A DNA stretch of 13,926 bases from Anaerolineae bacterium (GCA_016929205.1 JAFGJF010000493.1:1-13926); one strand, 5' to 3'; numbered from the stretch's first letter, positions 1-7,255 are shown. Notes: generated from the letters alone by a model not told the origin. Program-made: numbers and translations.

Positions 1-106
1 CAAACTATGAGTGAGTTCTCCGGCAGACACGCCGAGCCTTGGGTCATGTGGCTCAATGTGGCCCGACCGGCTATCCGAGAGATCTCTTTATTCAAAGGAG
101 AATAAA
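1..106. other. Leader region upstream of glutamate dehydrogenase
   Basis: No gene is supported here. A reading frame in phase with the dehydrogenase is open from position 11, but its 32 extra residues resemble no GDH N-terminus and they lie upstream of a good ribosome binding site. A perfect 10-bp palindrome, AGAGATCTCT, lies at 78-87, seven bases before the Shine-Dalgarno AAAGGAG (94-100). It could be an operator, but nothing else supports that. I see no convincing -35/-10 pair. Confidence 0.4.
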
Positions 107-1366
107 ATGACAGCAGGAATGAACCCATTCGAGATCGCACAACGCCAGCTCGCGCTCGCAGCCCAAGTTATGGATCTAGACGAGGCTACACACGAACTAC
201 TGCGCTGGCCAATGCGCGAATTCCACGTCCGTTTTCCGGTCAAAATGGACGATGGCTCGACGCGCATCTTTGAGGGCTTTCGCGTGCAATACAATGATGC
301 ACGAGGCCCGACCAAGGGTGGCCTCCGTTTCCACCCCGATGAAACGTTCGACACCGTGCGCGCGCTGGCCGCGTGGATGACCTGGAAATGCGCCGTCGTC
401 GACATTCCCCTGGGCGGCGGCAAAGGCGGCGTCGTATGCAATCCCAAAGAAATGTCTCCGGGAGAACTGGAACGCCTCAGCCGGGGCTACATCCGAGCCC
501 TGGGACATTATATTGGCCCGGAAACGGACGTGCCGGCCCCCGACGTTTACACCAACCCTCAAATCATGGCCTGGATGATGGACGAGTATAGCAAAATAAT
601 CGGCTACAATGTACCGGGCGTGATCACCGGCAAGCCGATCCCACTGGGCGGCTCACAGGGGCGTGGCGATGCGACGGCCCGAGGGGGCATGTTTTGCATC
701 CGTGAGGCCGCTCAAGTGCTGGGCATCGATCTGAGCCAGGCAACGATTGCAATCCAGGGCTATGGCAACGCCGGACAGTTTGCCCACAAACTAACCACCG
801 AGATGTTTGGATCCAGGGTCGTCGCGATATCTGACTCGAAAGGTGCGATTTATTGCCCGGATGGGCTCGATTTTGCCAAGACGGCGGCGCACAAGCGCAG
901 CACCGGCAGCGTCGTGGGATACACCTGTTGCGAGGCCTGCCAGGATCTTGACAATGCCGCGCTACTTGAATTAGATGTAGACGTGCTGATTCCGGCCGCG
1001 CTGGAGAACGTCCTTCGCGAGGACAATGCGAGCAAGGTTAAGGCCAAGATCGTCGCCGAGCTGGCCAACGGCCCGACCACACCGGAAGCAGATGAGATTC
1101 TAAACAAGAACGGCATTTTTGTGATCCCCGACTTTTTGTGCAATGCAGGAGGCGTTACCGTCTCTTATTTTGAACAGGTCCAGAACGCCTACGATTTTTA
1201 TTGGGATATTGACGAGGTTTACAAGCGGCTGGATCAAAAAATGACCGCCGCATTCCACGCCGTCAACGATGCAGCAACCCGTTTCGAGATCAATCATCGT
1301 ATTGCCGCCTACGTCGTCGCCGTCGCGCGCGTCGCCGAGGTGTGCAAACTGCGTGGCTGGGTCTGA
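107..1366 (+). CDS. gdhA: Glutamate dehydrogenase (Glu/Leu/Phe/Val dehydrogenase family)
   Basis: This enzyme interconverts glutamate and 2-oxoglutarate plus ammonium with NAD(P)H in the cytoplasm, linking nitrogen assimilation to the TCA cycle. The 419-residue product has the usual length of hexameric bacterial and archaeal GDHs. Visible motifs are the substrate-binding lysine in [10 protein letters not shown] (K70), MTWKCAV (K94), the catalytic-lysine motif PLGGGKGG (K106), PAPDVYTN (D146), the Rossmann loop GYGNAG (218-223), [10 protein letters not shown] (321-330) and [12 protein letters not shown] (345-356). The ATG at 107 is chosen because AAAGGAG ends six bases upstream; a longer in-frame start at 11 has no such site. 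Cofactor preference cannot be settled; the second strand of the Rossmann fold ends in ISDS. An unusual TCCEAC cluster (273-278) sits in the nucleotide-binding domain. The next gene follows on the same strand after a 206-base gap. The family call is very secure; biosynthetic versus catabolic direction is not determined. Confidence 0.97.
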   Translation: MTAGMNPFEIAQRQLALAAQVMDLDEATHELLRWPMREFHVRFPVKMDDGSTRIFEGFRVQYNDARGPTKGGLRFHPDETFDTVRALAAWMTWKCAVVDIPLGGGKGGVVCNPKEMSPGELERLSRGYIRALGHYIGPETDVPAPDVYTNPQIMAWMMDEYSKIIGYNVPGVITGKPIPLGGSQGRGDATARGGMFCIREAAQVLGIDLSQATIAIQGYGNAGQFAHKLTTEMFGSRVVAISDSKGAIYCPDGLDFAKTAAHKRSTGSVVGYTCCEACQDLDNAALLELDVDVLIPAALENVLREDNASKVKAKIVAELANGPTTPEADEILNKNGIFVIPDFLCNAGGVTVSYFEQVQNAYDFYWDIDEVYKRLDQKMTAAFHAVNDAATRFEINHRIAAYVVAVARVAEVCKLRGWV

Positions 1367-1419
1367 GCGGACAGCTCTCGTCTCCAAGAACGTGCTTCCA
1401 CGAAAAAGGTCTGAGCGGC
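1360..1419 (+). repeat. 11-nt direct repeat across the gdhA stop codon
   Basis: GGTCTGAGCGG occurs at 1360-1370, where it contains the TGA stop of the dehydrogenase gene, and again at 1409-1419 in the spacer. The copies are 49 bases apart. This could be a small duplication scar or chance. No terminator hairpin with a T-run was found in 1367-1488, although a T6 run occurs near 1448. Confidence 0.4.
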
Positions 1420-1502
1420 TTTCCGGGAGGATTATTGGCGCGGGCATTTTTTCATAACAAGTAACACACCAATCCGCCATACGGCAGATTGCCGAAACAG
1501 CC

Positions 1503-1540
1503 GGGGCGTCCCAAATCGACTGACTCACCAGGGACGCCTC
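1503..1540 (+). other. Inverted repeat (hairpin) in the leader of the PEP/pyruvate-binding gene
   Basis: GGGGCGTCCC (1503-1512) pairs with GGGACGCCTC (1531-1540) as a 10-bp stem with a single G-U pair and an 18-base loop. It lies 18 bases before the perfect Shine-Dalgarno of the next gene and has no downstream T-run, so it does not look like a terminator. It could be an RNA control element or a protein-binding palindrome. Confidence 0.5.
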
Positions 1541-1558
1541 TGGCATATATGCTGCAGC

Positions 1559-1566
1559 AGGAGGTG
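1559..1566 (+). promoter_or_regulatory. Perfect Shine-Dalgarno that selects a TTG start
   Basis: AGGAGGTG is fully complementary to the bacterial anti-Shine-Dalgarno. It lies six bases before the TTG at 1573, which is in frame with the long downstream coding region. The competing starts, TTG at 1489 and ATG at 1549, lack a comparable site, and the ATG lies upstream of this one. Confidence 0.75.
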
Positions 1567-1572
1567 TTGACC

Positions 1573-3948
1573 TTGAGCCTGAAAACAGCTGGTGGCGAGC
1601 CGGCAAGAGAATACCGCAACCCGATGCAGAGCCTCGACCTGGGTGCGCCAAAAGTGCTGGAATTGGTGCTGGAGCTAAAGCAATATCCCATTCTCTCTAA
1701 CCAGATTCGCGAACGTATGCGCCAAGAGATTTTTCAGCGTGGCGTAATCACCCGCGAGGACTTTGAACGCGAAGCCAGGCAAAAGGCGATCGATTCACAG
1801 CGCAGGGAAGGTCTGGTCGATCCACTTGACGAAGAAGCCCCCGACATCTGGCAACGCCGCATGGCGATCATTCGGGACGACCTCACCGACTTTTACTTTG
1901 CTCACAATTTTCCACACGATCTGTTTGAACAGATCGTACACGAGTTTGTAGCCAAAAGAACGCCGGACAAAGAGTTTGTGCTAACTGTCAACCCCGAACT
2001 AGCTCCCTGGGCAATTCTCTTTGCACTTGGCGAACAATACGAAAGCTACCCGCCCGAGGAAAAGGCCAGAATCCAACACCACCTCAAGGAAAGCATTGTT
2101 GTCCTCAGCAAAGGCATGCTCAGCGATCATCTGGACTTTGTTGGACTGGCACGAGAGTTTCTGACCATCGCCGACCTGAGAGAAATCCGCAGCAGGCGCA
2201 TCGGGCGAGGCAAGATCGGCGGAAAAGCGGCTGGTATGCTGATGGCCTGGAAAATCTGGCAAAAGGTCAAGGATCAAGAAGCACCGGAATTTGCCAACCG
2301 CATTGCACTGCCCGATTCATGCTTTGTCGCCGCCGACGTATTCTACGAGTTCCAGGCACTCAACAACCTCACGCCCTATATGAACCAAAAGTACAAAGAC
2401 AGGGATGAGATTGAAGCAGACTATCCCACGTTGCACCAGGCCTATATGTGTGGCAAGTTTCCACCCTACGTTGTCCAGCAACTTGAGCAAGAACTGGCCG
2501 GTATGGGCAAAACCCCACTCGTCGTCCGTTCTTCCAGCCTACTAGAGGATAATTTCGGCTTTTCCTTTGCCGGTAAATATGACAGTTTTTTCCTGCCTAA
2601 CCAGGGAACGCCAAAAGAAAACCTGCAAGCGCTACTACGCGCCATTTCGGCGGTGTATGCCAGCGCACTCAGCCCTGACGCACTAATCTACCGCCGCCGG
2701 ATGGGGCTGCTCGACTATGATGAACGGATGGCCGTCTTGATCCAAAAAGTCATCGGCGAGCCGTATCGAGACTATTTTTTCCCCGCGCTGGCCGGCGTTG
2801 CCTTTAGTCGCAATCCTTTTCGCTGGAACCAACGCATCCGCCGCGAAGACGGTATGATCCGCCTGGTGTTGGGCCTGGGCACACGCGCCGTCGATCGTGT
2901 CGCCAGCGACTACCCGCGTATGATCGCGCTCAGCCATCCTACACTGCGGCCCGAAGTGGGCGCCCAGACGATCAAATACTCGCAGCACCTTGTCGACGTA
3001 CTCAATCTCAGGACAAACGAATGCGAAACTTTGGCCGCTTCCCAATTGATCGATGGCCACTTTCCTGGCTTGAAACTGATCGCCTCGATAGACGAGGGTG
3101 GCTATGTGCAGCCGATGCTCTCCCTCCTAAATACGCCGTCGCCCGAATCACTGGTGCTGACCTTTGACACCCTGATCACAAAAACTGACTTTTGTGAGGT
3201 CATGAAATCATTACTTCAGACCATCGAAAAGCACTACAAACGCCCGGTTGACATCGAATTTGCGGTCAGGCGACTGAGCGATCGCAGCGCCGACAGGTGC
3301 GAGATCACACTGCTGCAATGCCGCCCGCTCAGTTTCCGGCAGGAAGGACAGCCGATCGCCATCCCGGCTCACATTCCACCAGACGATACTATCTTTTCAG
3401 CCAACCGGCTGGTGCCCCAGGGTATCGTCTCCGGCGTGCGCTACATTATCTGGATCGATCCCAGAACCTATGATCAGATTCCCGATACCGATACCCGGCT
3501 AGAACTCGCGCGGACGGTCGGGCAGCTCAACTATGCGCTGGAAGATGAGCGGTTCATCCTAATGGGACCTGGACGGTGGGGCAGTTCCAACCTGAGTTTG
3601 GGCGTCAAGGTCTCCTATGCCGACATTAGCAACGCCCGCATGTTGATCGAGGTGGCGCTCGCGCATGGCGAGCAAACACCCGAGGTATCGTATGGCACAC
3701 ATTTTTTCCAAGACCTGGTCGAATCACAGATCTATCCCCTGCCGCTTTATCCAGACGACGACAAGACAACGTTCAACTGGAAATTCATCCAAAATTCACC
3801 TAACGTGCTTGGCGAGATCATACCTCAGTATGCTCACTATGCTCCCTATATCAAAGTCATTGACGTATCGGCCGTGACAGGGGGCTACACGATCGAGATT
3901 ATTATGAATGGCGAACAAGAAAAAGCCCTGGCTTTTATCAAACGCTGA
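1573..3948 (+). CDS. PEP/pyruvate-binding (PPDK N-terminal, ATP-grasp) domain protein
   Basis: The protein has the nucleotide-binding, PEP/pyruvate-binding domain of pyruvate phosphate dikinase and PEP synthase. From the TTG at 1573 it has 791 residues. An N-terminal helical region (about 1-200) is followed by GKIGGKAAG (213-221), VVRSSSLLED and FAGKYDSFF (317-340), VAFSRNPF (409-416), LVLGLGTRAVDRV (431-443), DIEFAV (560-565) and LLQCRPLS (580-587), matching the ATP-grasp fold. A C-terminal domain carries GPGRWGSSNLSLGV (665-678). I see neither the phosphohistidine swivel domain nor the PEP-binding TIM barrel, so it cannot be a complete dikinase or synthase. Related stand-alone proteins occur in many bacteria with no settled role; some phosphotransfer or regulatory function is a guess. 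It follows gdhA on the same strand. The start could instead be ATG 1549 or TTG 1489. Confidence 0.85.
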   Translation: MSLKTAGGEPAREYRNPMQSLDLGAPKVLELVLELKQYPILSNQIRERMRQEIFQRGVITREDFEREARQKAIDSQRREGLVDPLDEEAPDIWQRRMAIIRDDLTDFYFAHNFPHDLFEQIVHEFVAKRTPDKEFVLTVNPELAPWAILFALGEQYESYPPEEKARIQHHLKESIVVLSKGMLSDHLDFVGLAREFLTIADLREIRSRRIGRGKIGGKAAGMLMAWKIWQKVKDQEAPEFANRIALPDSCFVAADVFYEFQALNNLTPYMNQKYKDRDEIEADYPTLHQAYMCGKFPPYVVQQLEQELAGMGKTPLVVRSSSLLEDNFGFSFAGKYDSFFLPNQGTPKENLQALLRAISAVYASALSPDALIYRRRMGLLDYDERMAVLIQKVIGEPYRDYFFPALAGVAFSRNPFRWNQRIRREDGMIRLVLGLGTRAVDRVASDYPRMIALSHPTLRPEVGAQTIKYSQHLVDVLNLRTNECETLAASQLIDGHFPGLKLIASIDEGGYVQPMLSLLNTPSPESLVLTFDTLITKTDFCEVMKSLLQTIEKHYKRPVDIEFAVRRLSDRSADRCEITLLQCRPLSFRQEGQPIAIPAHIPPDDTIFSANRLVPQGIVSGVRYIIWIDPRTYDQIPDTDTRLELARTVGQLNYALEDERFILMGPGRWGSSNLSLGVKVSYADISNARMLIEVALAHGEQTPEVSYGTHFFQDLVESQIYPLPLYPDDDKTTFNWKFIQNSPNVLGEIIPQYAHYAPYIKVIDVSAVTGGYTIEIIMNGEQEKALAFIKR

Positions 3949-3993
3949 TCGAAACGCACACAATGAATCAGTCGACATAACCGGCGTGCGATT

Positions 3994-4022
3994 TTGACAC
4001 CCACGAAAGAAAGTGATATACT
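3994..4022 (+). promoter_or_regulatory. Sigma-70-type promoter of the cobalamin cassette
   Basis: The -35 box TTGACA (3994-3999) matches consensus exactly. A 17-base spacer leads to the -10 box TATACT (4017-4022), five of six matching. Transcription should begin near 4029-4030, about ten bases before the first strand of the riboswitch P1 helix. Confidence 0.85.
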
Positions 4023-4039
4023 GTTATTAACTGAAAAAC

Positions 4040-4224
4040 TATCAAGGTACTCTATGCCCGGATGCAATGAGTTGGCGAAATGACTCCAGTTGGAGTCTCC
4101 GCCAGGGGGAAGCCGGTGGCTGACAAAAGCCGAAAAGACAGCTTTTGTTTAGGAGGCCGGCGCTGTCCCGCAACTGTGATCTAGAAATTATGGTTTCTAG
4201 TAAGCCAGATTACCCGCCTTGATA
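4040..4224 (+). promoter_or_regulatory. Cobalamin (adenosylcobalamin) riboswitch
   Basis: The aptamer is complete. P1 is TATCAAGG (4040-4047) with CCTTGATA (4217-4224). The conserved core GGGGGAAGCCGGTG (4105-4118) and GCTGTCCCGCAACTGTGA (4162-4179) are present, as is the B12 box AAGCCAGATTACCCGCC (4202-4218). Peripheral stems are perfect: GACTCC/GGAGTC (4082-4097), CAAAAGC/GCTTTTG (4124-4130 with 4141-4147) and CTAGAAA/TTTCTAG (4181-4200). In this riboswitch family, ligand binding turns expression off. The following genes fit B12 uptake and adenosylation. Confidence 0.97.
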
Positions 4225-4349
4225 CATACGTTTGCCATCAGAAAGCCCTCGTGGATAAGGGAGACAGTGGTCTGCGACATGCGCTATTTCGGGTTGTTCA
4301 AAACACTGCGAGATAGGCACCGTGGTCATATAACCATCGTCGTCGCGAT

Positions 4350-4371
4350 GCATTGCCAGACAATGTTTTTT
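4350..4371 (+). terminator. Weak terminator-like hairpin in the riboswitch leader
   Basis: CATTG (4351-4355) and CAATG (4361-4365) form a five-base stem around CCAGA, extended by a G-U pair (4350/4366), followed by a run of six T (4366-4371). The stem is short, so it may only pause polymerase. It lies two bases upstream of a much stronger terminator. Confidence 0.45.
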
Positions 4372-4373
4372 CG

Positions 4374-4406
4374 ACCTCCCCTCAACGCGACCGAGGGGAG
4401 GTTTTT
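4374..4406 (+). terminator. Strong intrinsic terminator, likely riboswitch expression platform
   Basis: ACCTCCCCTC (4374-4383) and GAGGGGAGGT (4393-4402) form a perfect 10-bp, GC-rich stem with a nine-base loop, followed by TTTTT (4402-4406). It sits between the cobalamin aptamer and the Shine-Dalgarno of the first gene (4435-4440), as expected for transcriptional attenuation. I could not identify the antiterminator partner with confidence. GGGAG near 4257-4261 could pair with part of the 5' arm. Confidence 0.9.
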
Positions 4407-4446
4407 GTTATCATCGAATACGCTCGTAACTCGTAGGAGGAAAGAA

Positions 4447-5601
4447 ATGATTCACAAAAGATTTCTCGGTACAGCGATCGCGTTGATCATTATTTTCACC
4501 CTGACCGCGCCGGCATTTGCCGATGGTCCCAGCACTGTTGCCTGGCTGAGAACACAGCAAAATGCCGACGGCGGCTTTGGCAGCCCGGCCAGCAGCATCG
4601 GTGCGACCGCAGACACGGTTCTCGCCGTCGCGGCCAGCGGCGAAAATGGCTTTACCTGGAGCAATGCAGGCAAAACGCCGCTCGATTTCGTCAAAGCCAA
4701 TATCGGCTCGGTCAGCAAGGCCGGCGACCTGGCCAAAGTGATCCTTGCTTTGACCGCCAACGGTATGAGCCCACGCAAAGTCCTTGATGTAGATTTGATC
4801 AAAAAGCTGGAAGCCATGATTGGCAGTGACGGCAAGATCGGCGGGCAGGCCGATTTCATTAACGAACACTGTATGGCTATGATCGCCCTCAAGAGCGCCT
4901 TCAGGCCCAGCAACCCGCAAACGATCAGCTATTTGGCCAGCAAACAGATCAAGAATGGCACATGGTCGTGGAACGGCGATATGACCGAAGGCAGTGGAGA
5001 CAACAATACCACGGCGCTGGCTGTCGTTGCCCTGGTTGCCGCCGGCGTTCCACAAGACAACGGACAGATCCAGAAAGCGATGGTGCATCTAAAAACGCAG
5101 CAGAACGCGGATGGCGGATTCCCGTACATCAATCCCTCGCCATACGGCACCGACAGCGACTCGAACTCGACGGCCGTCGTTATGTGGGCAATCATTGCCG
5201 CAGGACAGGACCCCTCCGGCACGGACTGGAAATATTTTAGCCAGGACGGCACATCCGTCTATGACCGGATCGTCTCTTTCCAGAATGCCAGCGGCGCTTT
5301 CCGGTGGCAAGACGCCATGCCCGATGACAATTTTTTGAGCAGTGTGCAGGCCCTCATTGCCCTGGAGCAAAAAACCCTACCCTTTGCCAGATTTGACGTA
5401 GACCAGCCGGTCAAACCGACACCAACGCCAGCACCAGTGGACGAAACGACGACAGCTACCACAGAATCAACCACCGACGGTGAGGAGCCCGAATTGTTGC
5501 CCGTCTCCGGCGCCGATATGTGGCTCTATGCTATCACCCTGCTGAGCAGCGGCGCGACGCTGACGTCGATCGGTCTCAAACTGCGCAAACGCTCGTCCTG
5601 A
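4447..5601 (+). CDS. Secreted, surface-anchored prenyltransferase/squalene-cyclase-fold protein (transcobalamin alpha-domain-like)
   Basis: The 384-residue product starts with a signal peptide (basic MIHKR, hydrophobic 11-22, likely cleavage after APAFA at 25). The body carries alpha/alpha-toroid repeats: TQQNADGGF at 36-44 and again, identical, at 217-225, with related units KNGTWSW (169-175) and NASGAFRW (280-287). This fold is shared by terpene cyclases, prenyltransferase subunits and the alpha domain of transcobalamin and intrinsic factor. A Thr/Pro/Glu linker (about 322-348) precedes LPVSG (351-355), a membrane segment and a KLRKRSS tail, like an LPxTG sorting signal. ATG 4447 has AGGAGG six bases upstream; a longer in-frame start at 4219 would run through the riboswitch end and terminator. 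Placement directly behind the cobalamin riboswitch suggests capture of B12 or a corrinoid at the cell surface. No enzyme activity is apparent, and ligand binding is inferred. Confidence 0.85.
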   Translation: MIHKRFLGTAIALIIIFTLTAPAFADGPSTVAWLRTQQNADGGFGSPASSIGATADTVLAVAASGENGFTWSNAGKTPLDFVKANIGSVSKAGDLAKVILALTANGMSPRKVLDVDLIKKLEAMIGSDGKIGGQADFINEHCMAMIALKSAFRPSNPQTISYLASKQIKNGTWSWNGDMTEGSGDNNTTALAVVALVAAGVPQDNGQIQKAMVHLKTQQNADGGFPYINPSPYGTDSDSNSTAVVMWAIIAAGQDPSGTDWKYFSQDGTSVYDRIVSFQNASGAFRWQDAMPDDNFLSSVQALIALEQKTLPFARFDVDQPVKPTPTPAPVDETTTATTESTTDGEEPELLPVSGADMWLYAITLLSSGATLTSIGLKLRKRSS

Positions 5602-5613
5602 CCAAGATTTAGA

Positions 5614-5664
5614 CGTGAAACGTGATGCGTGATACATCAGATGTCACACGTCACGTTTCACGCA
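5614..5664. repeat. Palindromic element built from heptamer repeats
   Basis: The left arm is three heptamers of pattern CGTGANN (CGTGAAA, CGTGATG, CGTGATA; 5614-5634). The right arm has the complementary pattern (TCACACG, TCACGTT, TCACGCA; 5644-5664). CGTGAAACGTGA (5614-5625) and TCACGTTTCACG (5651-5662) form a perfect 12-bp inverted repeat. The element fills most of the 82-base gap between the surface-protein gene and cobO and lacks a T-run. It looks like a REP-type dispersed element rather than a terminator. Confidence 0.8.
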
Positions 5665-5683
5665 TCTTGTAGAAACAAACGCC

Positions 5684-6229
5684 ATGTCGCACCCCTCTCC
5701 CGGCCTGATTCATGTCTATACCGGCGATGGCAAGGGCAAGACCACCGCCGCCCTGGGGTTGGCCTTGCGCGCCGCCGGCCATGGGTGGCGCACCTACATC
5801 GGCCAGTTTATGAAGGGCCAGGAATATGGTGAGCTGCAAGCCGGCGTTCTGCTGGACGGACGGATCACGATCGAACAATTTGGCAATCCAGCCTTTATCC
5901 ACATCGATGCCGACGGGCGCTCGACGGCCAAGCCCGAGGATTATGACCTGGCCCAAAAAGGCATCGACGCCATTCGTAGTGCTATGGCAAGCGGCCAATA
6001 CCAGATCGTGGTGATGGACGAAATCAATGTCGCTCTCTATTTCAAACTACTTACCGTGCAAGAGGTGGTCGCCGTGGTTGAGGACAAACCGGACGGCGTC
6101 GAACTGGTGCTCACCGGGCGGCGCGTGCCACAAGAGCTACTGGACCGGGCCGATTACGTTACCGAAATGAAAGGACACAAGCATCCCTACGAACGCGGGA
6201 TCACGGCCCGCCAGGGGATCGAATTCTGA
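5684..6229 (+). CDS. cobO: Cob(I)yrinic acid a,c-diamide / cob(I)alamin adenosyltransferase, CobO/BtuR type
   Basis: The enzyme transfers the 5'-deoxyadenosyl group of ATP to cob(I)alamin or cob(I)yrinic acid diamide, giving adenosylated corrinoid in the cytoplasm. The 181-residue length is typical. A P-loop GDGKGKTT (14-21) lies near the N-terminus, followed by MDEIN (111-115), LTGRRVPQELLDRADYVTEM (143-162) and the C-terminal HPYERGITARQGIEF (167-181), all hallmarks of the CobA/CobO/BtuR family as opposed to PduO or EutT. No strong Shine-Dalgarno precedes the ATG at 5684, so it may be expressed by read-through. It sits 82 bases after the surface-protein gene and three bases before the ECF transporter gene, in the riboswitch-led cassette. 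Its product is the ligand the riboswitch senses, which closes a feedback loop. Salvage of imported B12 fits better than de novo synthesis, as no other corrin-ring gene is present. Confidence 0.96.
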   Translation: MSHPSPGLIHVYTGDGKGKTTAALGLALRAAGHGWRTYIGQFMKGQEYGELQAGVLLDGRITIEQFGNPAFIHIDADGRSTAKPEDYDLAQKGIDAIRSAMASGQYQIVVMDEINVALYFKLLTVQEVVAVVEDKPDGVELVLTGRRVPQELLDRADYVTEMKGHKHPYERGITARQGIEF

Positions 6230-6232
6230 CTT

Positions 6233-7255
6233 ATGCTGCATCCCCTCACCTGGGTTATATGGACGGCTAGCGCAACGGCCGCCGCCATCCTGACCCGCAA
6301 CCCGCTGTACGTCACCCTCATCCTCGGTGCGATTGCGATCAACCATACCGTGGTCAGCAAGGACCGTCCCGACGCGGCAAGCTGGCACACACTGCTCCGC
6401 ATCGCCATGGGATTGGCCCTGTTCACCATCCCTCTTAACGCGCTTGGCGTGCACACCGGCAGTCACGTCCTGTTCCGACTGCCGGCAAACTGGCCCATCG
6501 TTGGCGGCAAGATCACACTCGAGGCCGTGCTGTGGGGCGCATGCAGCGCACTCAACCTGATGACGCTGATGCTGCTCTTTGCCACATTTAACCTTGCCGT
6601 CAATCAGGCGCAAATCTTGCACCTGACTCCGGCCTTTATCTATGAAGCGGGGCTGATCGTCTCTATCGCCCTCACCTTTTTTCCACAAATGATGGCCAGC
6701 GCCAAGGAAATCCGCGAAGCGCAGTTGATTCGCGGCCACCGCATCCGCCGCATCCGCGACATGCTGCCCTTTGTGATGGCCTTACTCACGACCGGGCTGG
6801 AGCGCAGCTTTCAACTGGCCGAATCGATGGAATCGCGCGGGTTCGGCAATGTGCGCGCCCTGCCCAAAATGCGCGACGTGGTGTACCAAGTGTTGGTCCT
6901 GCTTGGACTGGGCGGGTTCTTGGGCGGGTTCTTTGGTTTGACCTATTTTGAGACGTTTCGAATCGCCGGCTGGGCGATCGTCGCCTTGAGCGCCACCTTG
7001 CTGCTCGCCGTCTTTTGGGCGCAAGGCAAGCGCATCACCCGCACACATTACCATCACCACCATATGACCTGGCGCGACGGCGTTATCCTCGCCGCCTGCC
7101 TGTACCTCACCTCGACTCTGGCCTGGTTTCGGATAGTTGACGCCGCATCGCTGCAGTACTATCCGTACACCAACCTGGTGCCCCCGTTCCAACCTGCGGT
7201 AGGGGCGGCGCTATTGACCCTGGTCCTGCCGGCCATCGTCCAACGCCAGAATTAA
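6233..7255 (+). CDS. ecfT: Energy-coupling factor (ECF) transporter transmembrane T component (EcfT/CbiQ family)
   Basis: This is the membrane subunit that couples the ATPases of an ECF transporter to a substrate-binding S subunit. The 340-residue product has several hydrophobic segments in its N-terminal half and the two short coupling motifs of EcfT: QLIRGHR (164-170) and ESRGFG (200-205), each with the Arg-Gly that contacts EcfA. It starts three bases after the cobO stop, so translational coupling is likely; only a weak purine stretch precedes it. The protein is longer than many EcfT proteins. After the second motif come further membrane segments (about 217-237 and 245-263), a cytoplasm-like loop with a histidine cluster HYHHHH (272-277) and two more hydrophobic stretches (284-298, 322-336). 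Neither an S component nor an EcfA ATPase gene is in the window, so it may use a shared module elsewhere. Cobalamin or cobalt are the likely substrates given the context. Confidence 0.9.
   Translation: MLHPLTWVIWTASATAAAILTRNPLYVTLILGAIAINHTVVSKDRPDAASWHTLLRIAMGLALFTIPLNALGVHTGSHVLFRLPANWPIVGGKITLEAVLWGACSALNLMTLMLLFATFNLAVNQAQILHLTPAFIYEAGLIVSIALTFFPQMMASAKEIREAQLIRGHRIRRIRDMLPFVMALLTTGLERSFQLAESMESRGFGNVRALPKMRDVVYQVLVLLGLGGFLGGFFGLTYFETFRIAGWAIVALSATLLLAVFWAQGKRITRTHYHHHHMTWRDGVILAACLYLTSTLAWFRIVDAASLQYYPYTNLVPPFQPAVGAALLTLVLPAIVQRQN

Noticed and set aside
11..106. N-terminal extension of glutamate dehydrogenase from an upstream ATG
   Set aside because: No ribosome site for the early start, no resemblance to GDH N-termini, and a good Shine-Dalgarno directly precedes ATG 107.
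3955..3995. CGCAC/GTGCG inverted repeat with a T-run after the PEP/pyruvate-binding gene
   Set aside because: Only five base pairs across a 26-base loop, and the T-run is part of the riboswitch promoter.
4219..4446. N-terminal extension of the surface protein
   Set aside because: It would be translated through the end of the riboswitch and the strong terminator and would bury the signal peptide. ATG 4447 has its own AGGAGG.
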